Assembly (NCBI RefSeq): GCF_039673065.1
Contig: NZ_JBDJKW010000008.1
Location: 135,615 to 199,614, forward strand
Source of the DNA: Allobosea sp039673065
GTDB taxonomy: Bacteria > Pseudomonadota > Alphaproteobacteria > Rhizobiales > Beijerinckiaceae
DNA length: 64,000 bases
Reading direction: 5' to 3'
Positions 16,931 through 24,740 of this stretch are shown here, piece by piece. Numbering within the stretch: position 1 is the stretch's first letter; every line of letters begins with the position of its first letter. A program made the position numbers and the translations under genes. The notes beneath the pieces were generated by a model, which saw only the letters and a program-made list of their open reading frames with translations, was not told the origin of the DNA and made no database searches.

Positions 16931-17104
16931 TCAGACGCGCACCGGGGCGCCGCCGAGCGCGCCGAGCAGCCACAGTACCACGACGATGGTGAGCACCAGG
17001 CCGAGCACGCCGCCGAGGCCGGCGCCGCCATAGGTCCTGTGGCCGTAATAGCCGCCGCCACCGAGCAGGACGATCAGCAGGACGATGATCAGGACTGTCG
17101 ACAT
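16931..17104 (-). CDS. Small glycine-rich membrane protein, 57 residues
   Basis: Translation of the minus strand from the ATG ending at 17104 gives a 57-residue protein. It begins MSTVLIIVLLIVLLGGGGYY and ends LLGALGGAPVRV, with two hydrophobic helices separated by GHRTYGGAGLGG. The upstream bases read GGAGCCCGCC, a possible ribosome site. The pattern resembles the DUF3309-type small membrane proteins that are frequent in this order. Function is unknown. It is convergent with the cyclodeaminase gene. Reading frame, start, hydrophobic pattern and a known family style all support a real gene. Confidence 0.75.
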   Translation of the reverse strand: MSTVLIIVLLIVLLGGGGYYGHRTYGGAGLGGVLGLVLTIVVVLWLLGALGGAPVRV

Positions 17105-17243
17105 GGCGGGCTCCCGTGGCTGGTTTGAGGTCGTCGGCGCCTAGGCGCCCGGTCTGTCAGCTGAACGCCGCGGATCGCGCCGAGTTCCGCAGCTCCGGAG
17201 CGCGCCCTTGACCCGGCACCGCCCGACACGCGAGTCTGGCGCC

Positions 17244-18206
17244 ATGTCACTGCTTCGTGTCTCACTGCTTCGTCTCGCGGCCGGCCTGGCCCTTCTGCCG
17301 CTGCTGATGGCCGGTTCGCCGGCCTCGGCCCAATCCACCGCAGAGGCCGAGGCGAAGGCCCGCGCCCGCAATCTCGCGGCCTTCCCGGAGGCGGCGCGGG
17401 CGCATTTCGGCTCGCAGAACTCGCCGGCCTCCAGCCTGAGGGCGCGCGCCATCGGCTCCTATGCCCGCGGCTGCCTCGCCGGGGCGCGGGCGCTGCCGGT
17501 CGACGGGCCGAGCTGGCAGGTGATGCGCAGCAACCGCAACCGCAACTGGGGCCATCCCGAGCTGATCGGCTTCCTCGAGCGCTTCGCGCGCGACGTGCCG
17601 CGCCTCACCGGCTGGCCGGGGCTGCTGGTCGGCGACATCTCGCAGCCGCGCGGCGGGCCGATGCTGACCGGCCACGCCTCGCACCAGATCGGGCTCGACG
17701 CCGATATCTGGCTCACGCCGATGCCGCGCGCCCGCGTCAACGAGAGCCAGCGCGAGAACATGCCGGCGACCAACATGGCACGTTCCGACTGGCGCGACAT
17801 CGATCCGAAGCACTGGACCCCGGCCCATACCCGGCTGATCAAGGCGGCGGCGAGCGAGGCGCGGGTCGAGCGCATCTTCGTCAATCCGGCGCTGAAGGTC
17901 GCGCTCTGCCGCGAGGCCGGCGCCGATCGCGCCTGGCTGTCAAAGGTGCGCCCGATCTGGGGCCACAACTACCATTTCCACATCCGGATGGGCTGCCCGG
18001 CCGGTGCAGCTGGCTGCACGCCGCAGGCTGCGCCGGAGAGCGGCGACGGCTGCGGCGCCGAGCTCACCGGTTGGATCGAGCGCCAGCACAAGGCGATCTT
18101 CGGGCCGAAGCCCAAGCCGAAGCCGGGTCCGCAGCCCAAGCCGAAGCCGCCCATGGGGCTGGATGCGCTGCCGGACGAGTGCCGGCAGGTGCTGCTGGCG
18201 GAGTGA
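17244..18206 (+). CDS. mepA: Penicillin-insensitive murein endopeptidase
   Basis: MepA is a periplasmic zinc peptidase that cuts peptide crosslinks in peptidoglycan. The 320-residue protein starts with a signal peptide (about 1-29, ending PASAQ). It carries the family motifs GHASHQIGLDADIW (about 143-156) and WGHNYHFHIRMGCP, whose His and Asp residues bind zinc. The C-terminus has a Pro-Lys repeat region (PKPKPKPGPQPKPKPP). ATG at 17244 is chosen as the start of the signal peptide; an upstream in-frame GTG or ATG would add twelve polar residues. Its last 238 bp are also covered by the opposite-strand extensin-family gene. Confidence 0.93.
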   Translation: MSLLRVSLLRLAAGLALLPLLMAGSPASAQSTAEAEAKARARNLAAFPEAARAHFGSQNSPASSLRARAIGSYARGCLAGARALPVDGPSWQVMRSNRNRNWGHPELIGFLERFARDVPRLTGWPGLLVGDISQPRGGPMLTGHASHQIGLDADIWLTPMPRARVNESQRENMPATNMARSDWRDIDPKHWTPAHTRLIKAAASEARVERIFVNPALKVALCREAGADRAWLSKVRPIWGHNYHFHIRMGCPAGAAGCTPQAAPESGDGCGAELTGWIERQHKAIFGPKPKPKPGPQPKPKPPMGLDALPDECRQVLLAE

Positions 18207-19339
18207 CGGGCTTCTGACGGCTCGCGGCGGCGCCGGCCGCGCCGCCGCGAGCCGGTGTGCTGGCCGCGCCCATAGGCGAACGGGTCGTTCGCCGGCGTGA
18301 TCGCCTCCTCGCCGCCCTGGGCGTCGTCGCTGACGGCGGCGCCGCCTTCGTCGCCGATCGCCATGCCTTCCTCATCCGGCGCCACCGCGCCGGGCAGGCT
18401 GAGCGGGGCGCTGGCGCTCGGCAGCGGCTCGGGCCGGTAGCCCTGCCAGCGCAGCTCGGCCTGGCGCTGCGGCGGCTGCCCTGTGCGGGAAGGCCCCGCC
18501 ATGGTGTAGGCGCCGTCGCCGATCTGGCCGGGCGGGCGCATGCCGCCGGCGGCCGCGCGCTGGCTGGCGAGCTGCGGCGGCAGGCGGTTCTGCAGCACGG
18601 GCCGGGCGGCCGGGGCGAGCGCGACGCTGCGCGCCGGGTCGGGCGGCGGCAGGTCGTAGTTCGGCGTGTACTTGATCACCGGCTTGCAGATGCTGCGGCC
18701 CTTGGCGTGCCGCGCTAGGTCGATGTGGAAATGGTCGTAATGGAAGGCGTCGGCGCCTGGCCCGAGCACGGTCGAGAACAGCCCGCAGGCGCCGGTGAAG
18801 ACCTCGCGCAGGAAGGCCTGCTCCGCCGGCGCGCCGCGCCAGCCATCCTTCACCGTGACGACGCGCCCGTCATTGAGGCGGAAGGAGAAGATGTCGACCG
18901 CGTTGCCGTAGGAATGCTCGGAGGCCCGGCGCGTGCCGCTGCCATTGTTCATGGCGCGGCAGGAATAGGAGCCGGCGCGCATCTCGATGACCTGGGCGCC
19001 GAGCACGTTCATCGCCGCCGGCTGCACCACATCGGCCAGCCAGCGATCGGTGGTGGCGACGACCGGGCAGGCGAGGGTGGCGCGGCTGGTCAGCCCGACC
19101 GAACCGTTGGAGAGCGCGGTGACCCGCAGCGGCTGCTCCATGCCGCAGGTGCCCGGCCCGTCGATCGCCTTGCCGCGCAGGCTGACATAGGCTGTCAGCG
19201 GCACTTGGCGCGAGGCCATGCAGGCGGCCTCGGCCTGGTCACGCCAGGCCGCGCGCTGGGGCTTCTGGAACTTGCCGCAACCGGCGAGTCCGACGCCGAT
19301 GACGCCAAGGGCGATGAGGGCGAGATGAACGCGACGCAT
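17969..19339 (-). CDS. Extensin-family lipoprotein (extensin-like C domain)
   Basis: This predicted lipoprotein of 456 residues has lipobox LAGC near residue 20 and an extensin-like C-terminal domain (about 25-235) with SYSCRAMNNGSGTRRASEHSYG split around a conserved His, DAFHYDHFHIDLA, and paired cysteines. That domain belongs to the superfamily of zinc D-Ala carboxypeptidase-like folds, so a cell-wall role is plausible. The following 200 residues are low-complexity Pro/Gly/Arg. The frame stays open across the end of mepA on the other strand, so the last 79 residues are probably read through antisense DNA or the true end lies earlier. Start: ATG at 19339; a TTG at 19348 is possible. Confidence 0.8.
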   Translation of the reverse strand: MRRVHLALIALGVIGVGLAGCGKFQKPQRAAWRDQAEAACMASRQVPLTAYVSLRGKAIDGPGTCGMEQPLRVTALSNGSVGLTSRATLACPVVATTDRWLADVVQPAAMNVLGAQVIEMRAGSYSCRAMNNGSGTRRASEHSYGNAVDIFSFRLNDGRVVTVKDGWRGAPAEQAFLREVFTGACGLFSTVLGPGADAFHYDHFHIDLARHAKGRSICKPVIKYTPNYDLPPPDPARSVALAPAARPVLQNRLPPQLASQRAAAGGMRPPGQIGDGAYTMAGPSRTGQPPQRQAELRWQGYRPEPLPSASAPLSLPGAVAPDEEGMAIGDEGGAAVSDDAQGGEEAITPANDPFAYGRGQHTGSRRRGRRRREPSEARHSASSTCRHSSGSASSPMGGFGLGCGPGFGLGFGPKIALCWRSIQPVSSAPQPSPLSGAACGVQPAAPAGQPIRMWKW

Positions 19340-19621
19340 GTCGATCAAATGCGAGGCGCAGGATGAACGGTTTGTTGACCGGCTGCGGCAGCGGCGCCAC
19401 GGCGCGATTAAGTTTGCGGACGGCGTTAAGGCGCGGTGAATCGCGCTGATCGGCCGTTAAGGAGCGCCGCAGCGTCAGCTCACGAAGCCGTAAGCCGGCC
19501 GGCCGGCGCCCGTCCCGGCGCTTGCGGCGGCGGCGATCGCGGCCCACCTTGGGGCCCTGCGCGCAGCCCCGACACGCATGGCCGCGCCTTTCCCGTCGCC
19601 CGCCAGAGGACCATCGACGCC

Positions 19622-20326
19622 ATGGCCGATCTTTCCGCCTTCCCGATCACCACGCGCTGGCCGGCGCGCCATCCCGACCGGCTGCAGCTCTATTCGCTGC
19701 CGACGCCCAACGGCGTGAAGATCTCGATCATGCTGGAGGAGACCGGGCTTCCCTACGAGGCTCATCTGATCGAGATCGGCAAGAACGAGACCTGGACGCC
19801 GGAATTCCTCTCGCTCAACCCCAACGGCAAGATCCCGGCGATCCTCGATCCGGACGGGCCGGGCGGCCGGCCGCTGGCGCTGTTCGAATCGGGCGCGATC
19901 CTGGTCTATCTCGCCGAGAAGACCGGCAGTTTCCTGCCGAGCGAGCCGGCGGCGCGCTACGAGACGCTGCAATGGGTGTTCTTCCAGATGGCCGCGATCG
20001 GCCCGATGTTCGGCCAGCTCGGCTTCTTCCATAAGTTCGCCGGGCGCGATTACGAGGACAAGCGCCCGCGCGACCGCTACGTCGCCGAGAGCAAGCGCCT
20101 GCTCGGCGTGCTCGAGACCAGGCTGTCGGATCGCGACTGGATCATGGGCGACGCCTACACCATCGCCGATATCGCGACGCTGGGCTGGGTGCGCGCGCTC
20201 GTCGGCTTCTACGGCGCCGGCGATCTCGTCGACTATGCTGCGCTCAAGGCGGTGCCGGCCTGGCTGGAGCGCGGTCTCGCCCGCCCGGCGGTGCAGCGCG
20301 GCCTGGAGATCCCCGCGCGCGGCTGA
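19622..20326 (+). CDS. Glutathione S-transferase family protein (YfcG/Nu-class-like)
   Basis: This 234-residue cytosolic protein has a thioredoxin-fold N-terminal domain and a helical C-terminal domain. LYSLPTPNGVKISIMLEE, LNPNGKIPAILD and LFESGAILVYLAEKTG match the Nu-class proteins YfcG and YghU, which act as disulfide-bond reductases using two glutathiones rather than as classical transferases. The ATG at 19622 begins the conserved region; no upstream part is needed. The gene is convergent with the IalB-like gene. Substrate unknown. Confidence 0.9.
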   Translation: MADLSAFPITTRWPARHPDRLQLYSLPTPNGVKISIMLEETGLPYEAHLIEIGKNETWTPEFLSLNPNGKIPAILDPDGPGGRPLALFESGAILVYLAEKTGSFLPSEPAARYETLQWVFFQMAAIGPMFGQLGFFHKFAGRDYEDKRPRDRYVAESKRLLGVLETRLSDRDWIMGDAYTIADIATLGWVRALVGFYGAGDLVDYAALKAVPAWLERGLARPAVQRGLEIPARG

Positions 20327-20345
20327 GACACTGGCTGCGGCCGTC

Positions 20346-20385
20346 ACGACGAGCGGGGCGCGGGCACAGGCCGGCGCCCCGTCGT
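20346..20385. terminator. Bidirectional hairpin between GST and IalB-like genes
   Basis: ACGACG-AG-CGGGGCGC pairs with GCGCCCCG-TCGT across a 12 nt loop, with a small internal bulge. It lies between two convergent stops, so it could end both transcripts. There is no long T-run. Confidence 0.45.
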
Positions 20386-20389
20386 CATG

Positions 20390-21040
20390 TCAGCGGTCGA
20401 GCTGGACCAGCCGGTCTAAGGCCGCGCCGAAGCCGTTCAGCGCGATGTTGAACGAGACGACCTCGCCGCTCGACAGGTTGAGCGCCGCGGCGGTGAGCGT
20501 CTTGCCGGCCTTCATCGCGTCGGTCGCGACCTTCGGGAAGGAGATCGGCAGCAGGCAGCCGGCCGGCACGCAGGTCGAGAAGCGCAGGCCCTGGCCGAGA
20601 TCCTTGTCGTCGAGCTTCAGCACGGCGCCGTTCTCGAGCTTCACCCCGAACGGCATCAGGATCGTGCCCTCGGCCCGGTCCTCGCGCGGCGTGCGCAGCT
20701 CGATCGCGAAGACGCGCTGGTTGGTGCGGCTGTCGCCTTGGGCCTGCGACAGGCTGCAGGAGCGCTTCCCGTCCGCCATCCGGCAATCCACCGTCCAGTC
20801 GCCGAAGACCTCGTTGATCGCGGTGGCGCCGTTGGGCAGCCCCGACGCCGCGCTCTCCGGCTGCGCCACGGCCTGCGCGGTGCGCGGCGCCGGCGGGCGG
20901 GCCGGCTGGCGCTGCGGCGCCGGCTTCGCTGCCGGCGGCTTCGGCGTGATGTCGAGCGGCTGTTGCGCGGCGGCCGGCAGCGCTCCGATCGTGAGGCCGA
21001 GGATCAGGGCGGCGAGGCGGTTGCTGGCGTTCAGGATCAT
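20390..21040 (-). CDS. Invasion-associated locus B (IalB) family secreted protein
   Basis: This 216-residue periplasmic protein has a signal peptide (about residues 1-25, ending PAAAQ), a Pro/Ala-rich linker, then the IalB domain. That domain shows FGDWTVDCR, KRSCSLSQAQ, RVFAIELRT, LPFGVKLENG-like MPFGVKLENG, and CVPAGCLLPISF with a conserved cysteine pair. Family members are common in rhizobia and Bartonella; the name comes from erythrocyte invasion, but the function in free-living relatives is unknown. ATG at 21040 begins the signal peptide. An AT-rich inverted repeat about 150 bp upstream may control it. Confidence 0.87.
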   Translation of the reverse strand: MILNASNRLAALILGLTIGALPAAAQQPLDITPKPPAAKPAPQRQPARPPAPRTAQAVAQPESAASGLPNGATAINEVFGDWTVDCRMADGKRSCSLSQAQGDSRTNQRVFAIELRTPREDRAEGTILMPFGVKLENGAVLKLDDKDLGQGLRFSTCVPAGCLLPISFPKVATDAMKAGKTLTAAALNLSSGEVVSFNIALNGFGAALDRLVQLDR

Positions 21041-21190
21041 GACGTTCGGCTCGAGGCGCGCGTGCCGCCGGCGGGGAGGGCGACCGGCCGGCGCCGCTGC
21101 GGAAGGCTCCGCAGCGCGGGTGCGCACAGGGCTCGGGGCGCTGCTCCGCCCGCCATGCGGACGCAGAGGGGAAGACAGTATTGCGCGAGA

Positions 21191-21223
21191 GATATCAGTT
21201 TAAAATCGATCTAATCTGATATC
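21191..21223. promoter_or_regulatory. AT-rich inverted repeat upstream of IalB-like gene
   Basis: GATATCAG (21191-21198) and CTGATATC (21216-21223) form a perfect 8 bp inverted repeat with a 17 bp AT-rich spacer, in an otherwise GC-rich region. It lies 151-183 bp before the IalB-like start. It resembles a regulator operator or extended promoter element; the binding protein is unknown. Confidence 0.45.
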
Positions 21224-21309
21224 CTGCGAGATTAATGCGCCATGCCGGCATGTATTGCAAGGTCGTGCCTTGCAGGCCTCGGCATGCCTGTCGTCTCCCG
21301 CGCCCTCGG

Positions 21310-22446
21310 TCAGGCCGCCCGGGCCGTCCCGATCAGCCCTGCGCCCGGCGCGGCTTGCGCATAGACGCGCCCGAAGCGGTTGGCGAGGAATTCCGGCAGG
21401 CCGATCTCCTCCTGCCGCACGAAGCCGCGCTGCGGCAGCGCGCCGGCGGCCAGAAGGTCGAGCACCGTGCAGATGCCGGCGGCGGTGGTGATCTGGATCG
21501 CGGAGCGCGGCTTGCCGCCGACCACGCCGCTATAGATCTTGTGGGCATAGCTGGTCTGGACCAGCCGCCCGTCGATCCGCCCGCTGGCGGCGACGAAGAT
21601 CACCACCACGTCCTGCAGCGTGCCGGGCAAAGCGTGCTCGAAAATGTCCTTCAGCACCGCGCGCCGGTCGGCGAGGCGCAGATCCTGCAGCAGCGCCTTC
21701 ATGATCGCGCAATGGCCGGGATAGCGAATGGTGCGGTAGTTCAGCGCCCGGACCTTGCCGGCCAGGCTGTCGCAGAGCGTGCCGAGCCCGCCCGAGGTGT
21801 TGAAGGCCTCGTAGGTGACGCCGTCGAGCGAGAATTCCTCGCGCTCCTCCATCGCCGGCACCAGCACGCGCTGGCCGGCGACGATCGCCTCGCAGGGCTC
21901 GCAATACTCGTTGATGACGCCGTCCGTGCTCCAGGTCAGGTTATAGTTCAGCGCGTTCGAAGGATATTGCGGTAGTGCCCCGACGCGCAGCTTCAGGCTG
22001 TCCAGCGTCTCGAAGCGCCCGGCGAGATCGGCCGCGACGATCGAGATGAAGCCGGGCGCCAGCCCGCATTGCGGGATCAGCGCGCTGCGCGCCGCGCCCG
22101 CGAGTTCGCGGACCCGGCGGGTGCTGGCGACGTCCTCGGTCAGGTCGAGATAATGCACGCCCTGCGCGACCGCGGCTTCGGCGATGCGGGCGGTGAGGTG
22201 GAAGGGCGCCGCGCTCAGCACGGCGAAGGCCCCGGCGAGCAGATCGCTCAGTGCGGCGCCGTCGGCGATGTCGATCCGCCGCGTCGCGACGGTCTGAGAG
22301 GTCGCGATCGCGGCGAGTTGGCGCGCATCGGCATCGGCGATGGTGACGCGATAGTCGCCGGTCCCGGCCAGGAGTTCGGCGATCGTCGTGCCGATCTTGC
22401 CGGCGCCGATCACAACGACATTCTTCTGCTGCCCGTTGCTATGCAT
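21310..22446 (-). CDS. Saccharopine dehydrogenase-like NAD(P)-dependent oxidoreductase
   Basis: This 378-residue protein starts with a Rossmann fold (VVVIGAGKIGTTIAELLA) and continues with the saccharopine-dehydrogenase features APFHLTARIAEAAVAQGVHYLDLTED, QCGLAPGFISIVAADLAG (listed as two motifs) and a C-terminal catalytic domain. It could reduce or oxidise saccharopine in lysine breakdown, or a related amino-acid adduct. The start at 22446 has GGGGGATGAAAGAC before it; an ATG nine bases upstream is possible. It is divergent from an Lrp-family regulator 120 bp away, which supports a role in amino-acid metabolism under its control. Confidence 0.87.
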   Translation of the reverse strand: MHSNGQQKNVVVIGAGKIGTTIAELLAGTGDYRVTIADADARQLAAIATSQTVATRRIDIADGAALSDLLAGAFAVLSAAPFHLTARIAEAAVAQGVHYLDLTEDVASTRRVRELAGAARSALIPQCGLAPGFISIVAADLAGRFETLDSLKLRVGALPQYPSNALNYNLTWSTDGVINEYCEPCEAIVAGQRVLVPAMEEREEFSLDGVTYEAFNTSGGLGTLCDSLAGKVRALNYRTIRYPGHCAIMKALLQDLRLADRRAVLKDIFEHALPGTLQDVVVIFVAASGRIDGRLVQTSYAHKIYSGVVGGKPRSAIQITTAAGICTVLDLLAAGALPQRGFVRQEEIGLPEFLANRFGRVYAQAAPGAGLIGTARAA

Positions 22447-22556
22447 GTCTTTCATCCCCCGCGAACCGGTTCGCCACAAGTCTGCCGGCGATATCGGCGG
22501 ATGGAAGAGGATGTTTCGACGCTATGATGGGGTGATTTCGTCGGATCGTCGGCTAT

Positions 22557-22575
22557 GATCGTCGCTATGACGATC
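22557..22575. promoter_or_regulatory. Perfect inverted repeat over the Lrp-family gene start
   Basis: GATCGTC-GCTAT-GACGATC is a perfect 7 bp inverted repeat with a 5 bp spacer that covers the ATG at 22567. A partial copy (GGATCGTCGGCTAT) lies just upstream. Lrp/AsnC regulators often bind such sites near their own genes, so autoregulation is plausible. Confidence 0.45.
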
Positions 22576-22998
22576 GACGCCACCGACCGACAGCTGATCG
22601 CCCTGCTGATGGAGAACGCTCGCGCGCCGGTCGCCGAGCTCGGCCGCCGGCTCGGCCTGTCGCGCACCACGGTGCAGAGCCGGATCGAGCGGCTGGAGCG
22701 GCGCGGCGTCGTCGCCGGCTATGCGGCCCGGCTCTCCGACGCTTTCGAGAAGGGGCAGGTGCGGGCCCATGTCTCGGTGACGGTGGGCGCCAAGGCGGCG
22801 CCGCGGGTCGAGGCGGAGTTGCGCCGCATCCCCGAGGTGCGCACGCTGCACTCGGTCAGCGGGCATTTCGATATGATCGCGGTGGTGGTCGCCGCCTCGA
22901 TCGGCGAGCTCGATCTGCTGATCGACCGGATCGGCGGGCTGGACGGCGTCGAGCGCACCCTGTCCTCGATCATCCTCTCGACGCGGATCGATCGCTGA
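22567..22998 (+). CDS. Lrp/AsnC family transcription regulator
   Basis: This 143-residue DNA-binding regulator begins with a helix-turn-helix (ATDRQLIALLMENARAPVAE then LGRRLGLSRTTVQSRIERLE) and ends with the RAM effector-binding domain (VRTLHSVSGHFDMIAVVVAAS). Lrp-family proteins sense amino acids. Start at 22567 is preferred because it sits at the usual place; an ATG at 22555 is also in frame. It is transcribed away from the saccharopine-dehydrogenase-like gene, its likely target. Confidence 0.92.
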   Translation: MTIDATDRQLIALLMENARAPVAELGRRLGLSRTTVQSRIERLERRGVVAGYAARLSDAFEKGQVRAHVSVTVGAKAAPRVEAELRRIPEVRTLHSVSGHFDMIAVVVAASIGELDLLIDRIGGLDGVERTLSSIILSTRIDR

Positions 22999-23071
22999 GC
23001 CGTGATCCGCCATGCGGTTGCGGGCGGTGCCCGCTCCGCCCAGCCTGGCCTCTCACCTGGATGCCCCTGCC

Positions 23072-24016
23072 ATGATCCTCGTCTGCGGCGAAGCGCTGGT
23101 CGATCTCTTCCTCGGCGAGGCGGAGGGCGCGCGCCTGCCGGCGGTCGCGGTCGCCGGCGGCTCGCCCTTCAACGTCGCCGTGGCGCTGGCCCGGCTCGGT
23201 GTCGCCACCGGCTTCCTCGGCGGGGTCTCTACCGACGCCTTCGGCACCATGCTGGCCGGCGTGCTGGCGCGCGAGGGCGTCGATGGGCGCCATCTGCTGC
23301 GCAGCGCCCGGCCGACGACGATCTCGGTGGTGGCGACCGGGCCGGGCGGCGAGCCGGTCTACGATTTCCGCGGCATGGGCGCGGCTGACCGGGCGATCAC
23401 GCGCGCCGACCTGCCGGCCACGCTGCCGGCCGAGGTCAGGGCGCTCGCCTTCGGCTCCTACAGCCTCGTGGCCGAGCCGGTCGGCACGGCGCTGGCCGGG
23501 CTGGCTGAGCGTGAGGCGGGCGAGCGCCTCGTCAGCGTCGACATCAACCTGCGCCCGACGGTCGAGCCGGAGATCGGCCGCTGGCGCGACGCGCTCGCCC
23601 GGATCGGGCGTGTCGCGAGCATCGTCAAGGCGAGCGAGGAGGACGTGGCCGGGCTGTTCGGCCCCGGCATGGCGCTGGCGGAGGCCGCCCGCGCCTGGCT
23701 GGATCGCGGCGCCGGGCTGGTGGTGATCACCCGCGGTGCGGCCGGCGCCAGCGCCTGGACGCGCGGTGGCGAGGTCTCGGTCGCGGCGAAGCCGGCCTCG
23801 GTCGTCGACACGGTCGGCGCCGGCGACAGCTTTCACGCGGCGCTGCTGGCCGGGCTCTTGCGCGAGGGCCTGCTGACGCGCGCCGGCGTCGCAGGGCTCG
23901 CGCCCGAGATGCTTGCGCGCCTGCTGGCAGAGGCCGCCGCGGCCGCCGCGATCACCGTGTCGCGGCGCGGCGCCGACACGCCGCGCGCGCTGGAACTGGC
24001 GCAGGCGCTCGCCTGA
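23072..24016 (+). CDS. PfkB-family carbohydrate kinase (fructokinase-like)
   Basis: This 314-residue ribokinase-fold enzyme transfers phosphate from ATP to a sugar. Visible are the first PfkB signature GGSPFNVAVALARLG, the substrate loop and the anion-hole/catalytic motif DTVGAGDSFHAALLAG, in which the Asp is the general base. The N-terminal ILVCGEALVDLF is typical of bacterial fructokinases. The ATG at 23072 is chosen because the conserved beta-strand starts there. It lies 73 bp after the Lrp gene and meets the HAD phosphatase gene tail to tail, 7 bp apart. Confidence 0.9.
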   Translation: MILVCGEALVDLFLGEAEGARLPAVAVAGGSPFNVAVALARLGVATGFLGGVSTDAFGTMLAGVLAREGVDGRHLLRSARPTTISVVATGPGGEPVYDFRGMGAADRAITRADLPATLPAEVRALAFGSYSLVAEPVGTALAGLAEREAGERLVSVDINLRPTVEPEIGRWRDALARIGRVASIVKASEEDVAGLFGPGMALAEAARAWLDRGAGLVVITRGAAGASAWTRGGEVSVAAKPASVVDTVGAGDSFHAALLAGLLREGLLTRAGVAGLAPEMLARLLAEAAAAAAITVSRRGADTPRALELAQALA

Positions 24017-24023
24017 AGCCGCG

Positions 24024-24686
24024 TCAGGCCGCGAAGCGCGCCACCTCGGCGAAGCTGTCGAGCGTCAGGTCGGGCGCCAGCGCCTGGCAGGCCTCGCGAT
24101 CGCCGAAGCCGTAGCGCGCCCAGGCCACGGCCGCGCCGATGTTCCGCGCGAAGCGGATATCGGTGACCGTGTCGCCGACCATCAGGGTCTGGGCCGGCGT
24201 GATCGCCGGGAAGCGCGGCGCCACCACGTCGCTGTAGCTGCCCGGCTCGGGCTTGCGCACGAAGCCCGGCCTGTCGCCGAGGATCATCTCGAACTGGTCG
24301 TGCAGGCCGAAATGCACCAGCGCCTGTTCCAGCGCGACAATGCCCTTGTTGCTCAGCACGATCTTGCGGCAGCCGGCGGCGTCGAGCTTCTGCAGGCCCT
24401 CGCGCACGCCGGGGAAGAGCACCGAGCGGGCGAGGCCCTCGCCGCTGTTGTAGATCTCGCGATAGCGCACGCCCCAGTCGAGGCATTGCTGGTGGCCCGA
24501 GGGCAGGCCGAGCAGCGTCGCAAACACCTCCTCGACCACGACGCCGCTGCTGATCAGCCGGTCGATCGCGTCGGCGGGCGGCACAGGCTGGCCATTGTCG
24601 CTGAAGGTCAGGCCGATCACGTGGCGCGCCGCCTCGTGCGTGCTGCAGAGTGTGCCGTCGAAATCGATGATCGCGAGCTTGTACAC
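24024..24686 (-). CDS. HAD-superfamily hydrolase (phosphoglycolate phosphatase-like)
   Basis: This 220-residue phosphatase of the haloacid dehalogenase superfamily shows motif I IDFDGTLCST, motif II VLSNKG, the motif III Lys in FVRKPEPG and acidic motif IV VGDTVTDIRFARN. A helical cap lies between motifs I and II. It probably acts on a small phosphorylated metabolite; sequence alone does not fix which. It is read towards the fructokinase-like gene and lies 54 bp downstream of the DeoR gene, possibly on its transcript. Confidence 0.88.
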   Translation of the reverse strand: MYKLAIIDFDGTLCSTHEAARHVIGLTFSDNGQPVPPADAIDRLISSGVVVEEVFATLLGLPSGHQQCLDWGVRYREIYNSGEGLARSVLFPGVREGLQKLDAAGCRKIVLSNKGIVALEQALVHFGLHDQFEMILGDRPGFVRKPEPGSYSDVVAPRFPAITPAQTLMVGDTVTDIRFARNIGAAVAWARYGFGDREACQALAPDLTLDSFAEVARFAA

Positions 24687-24740
24687 GGCGTCGCCGCTCC
24701 TTCTGCCGCCTGGCGGCCCTGGTGTCGGGGAAAGGCGGGG

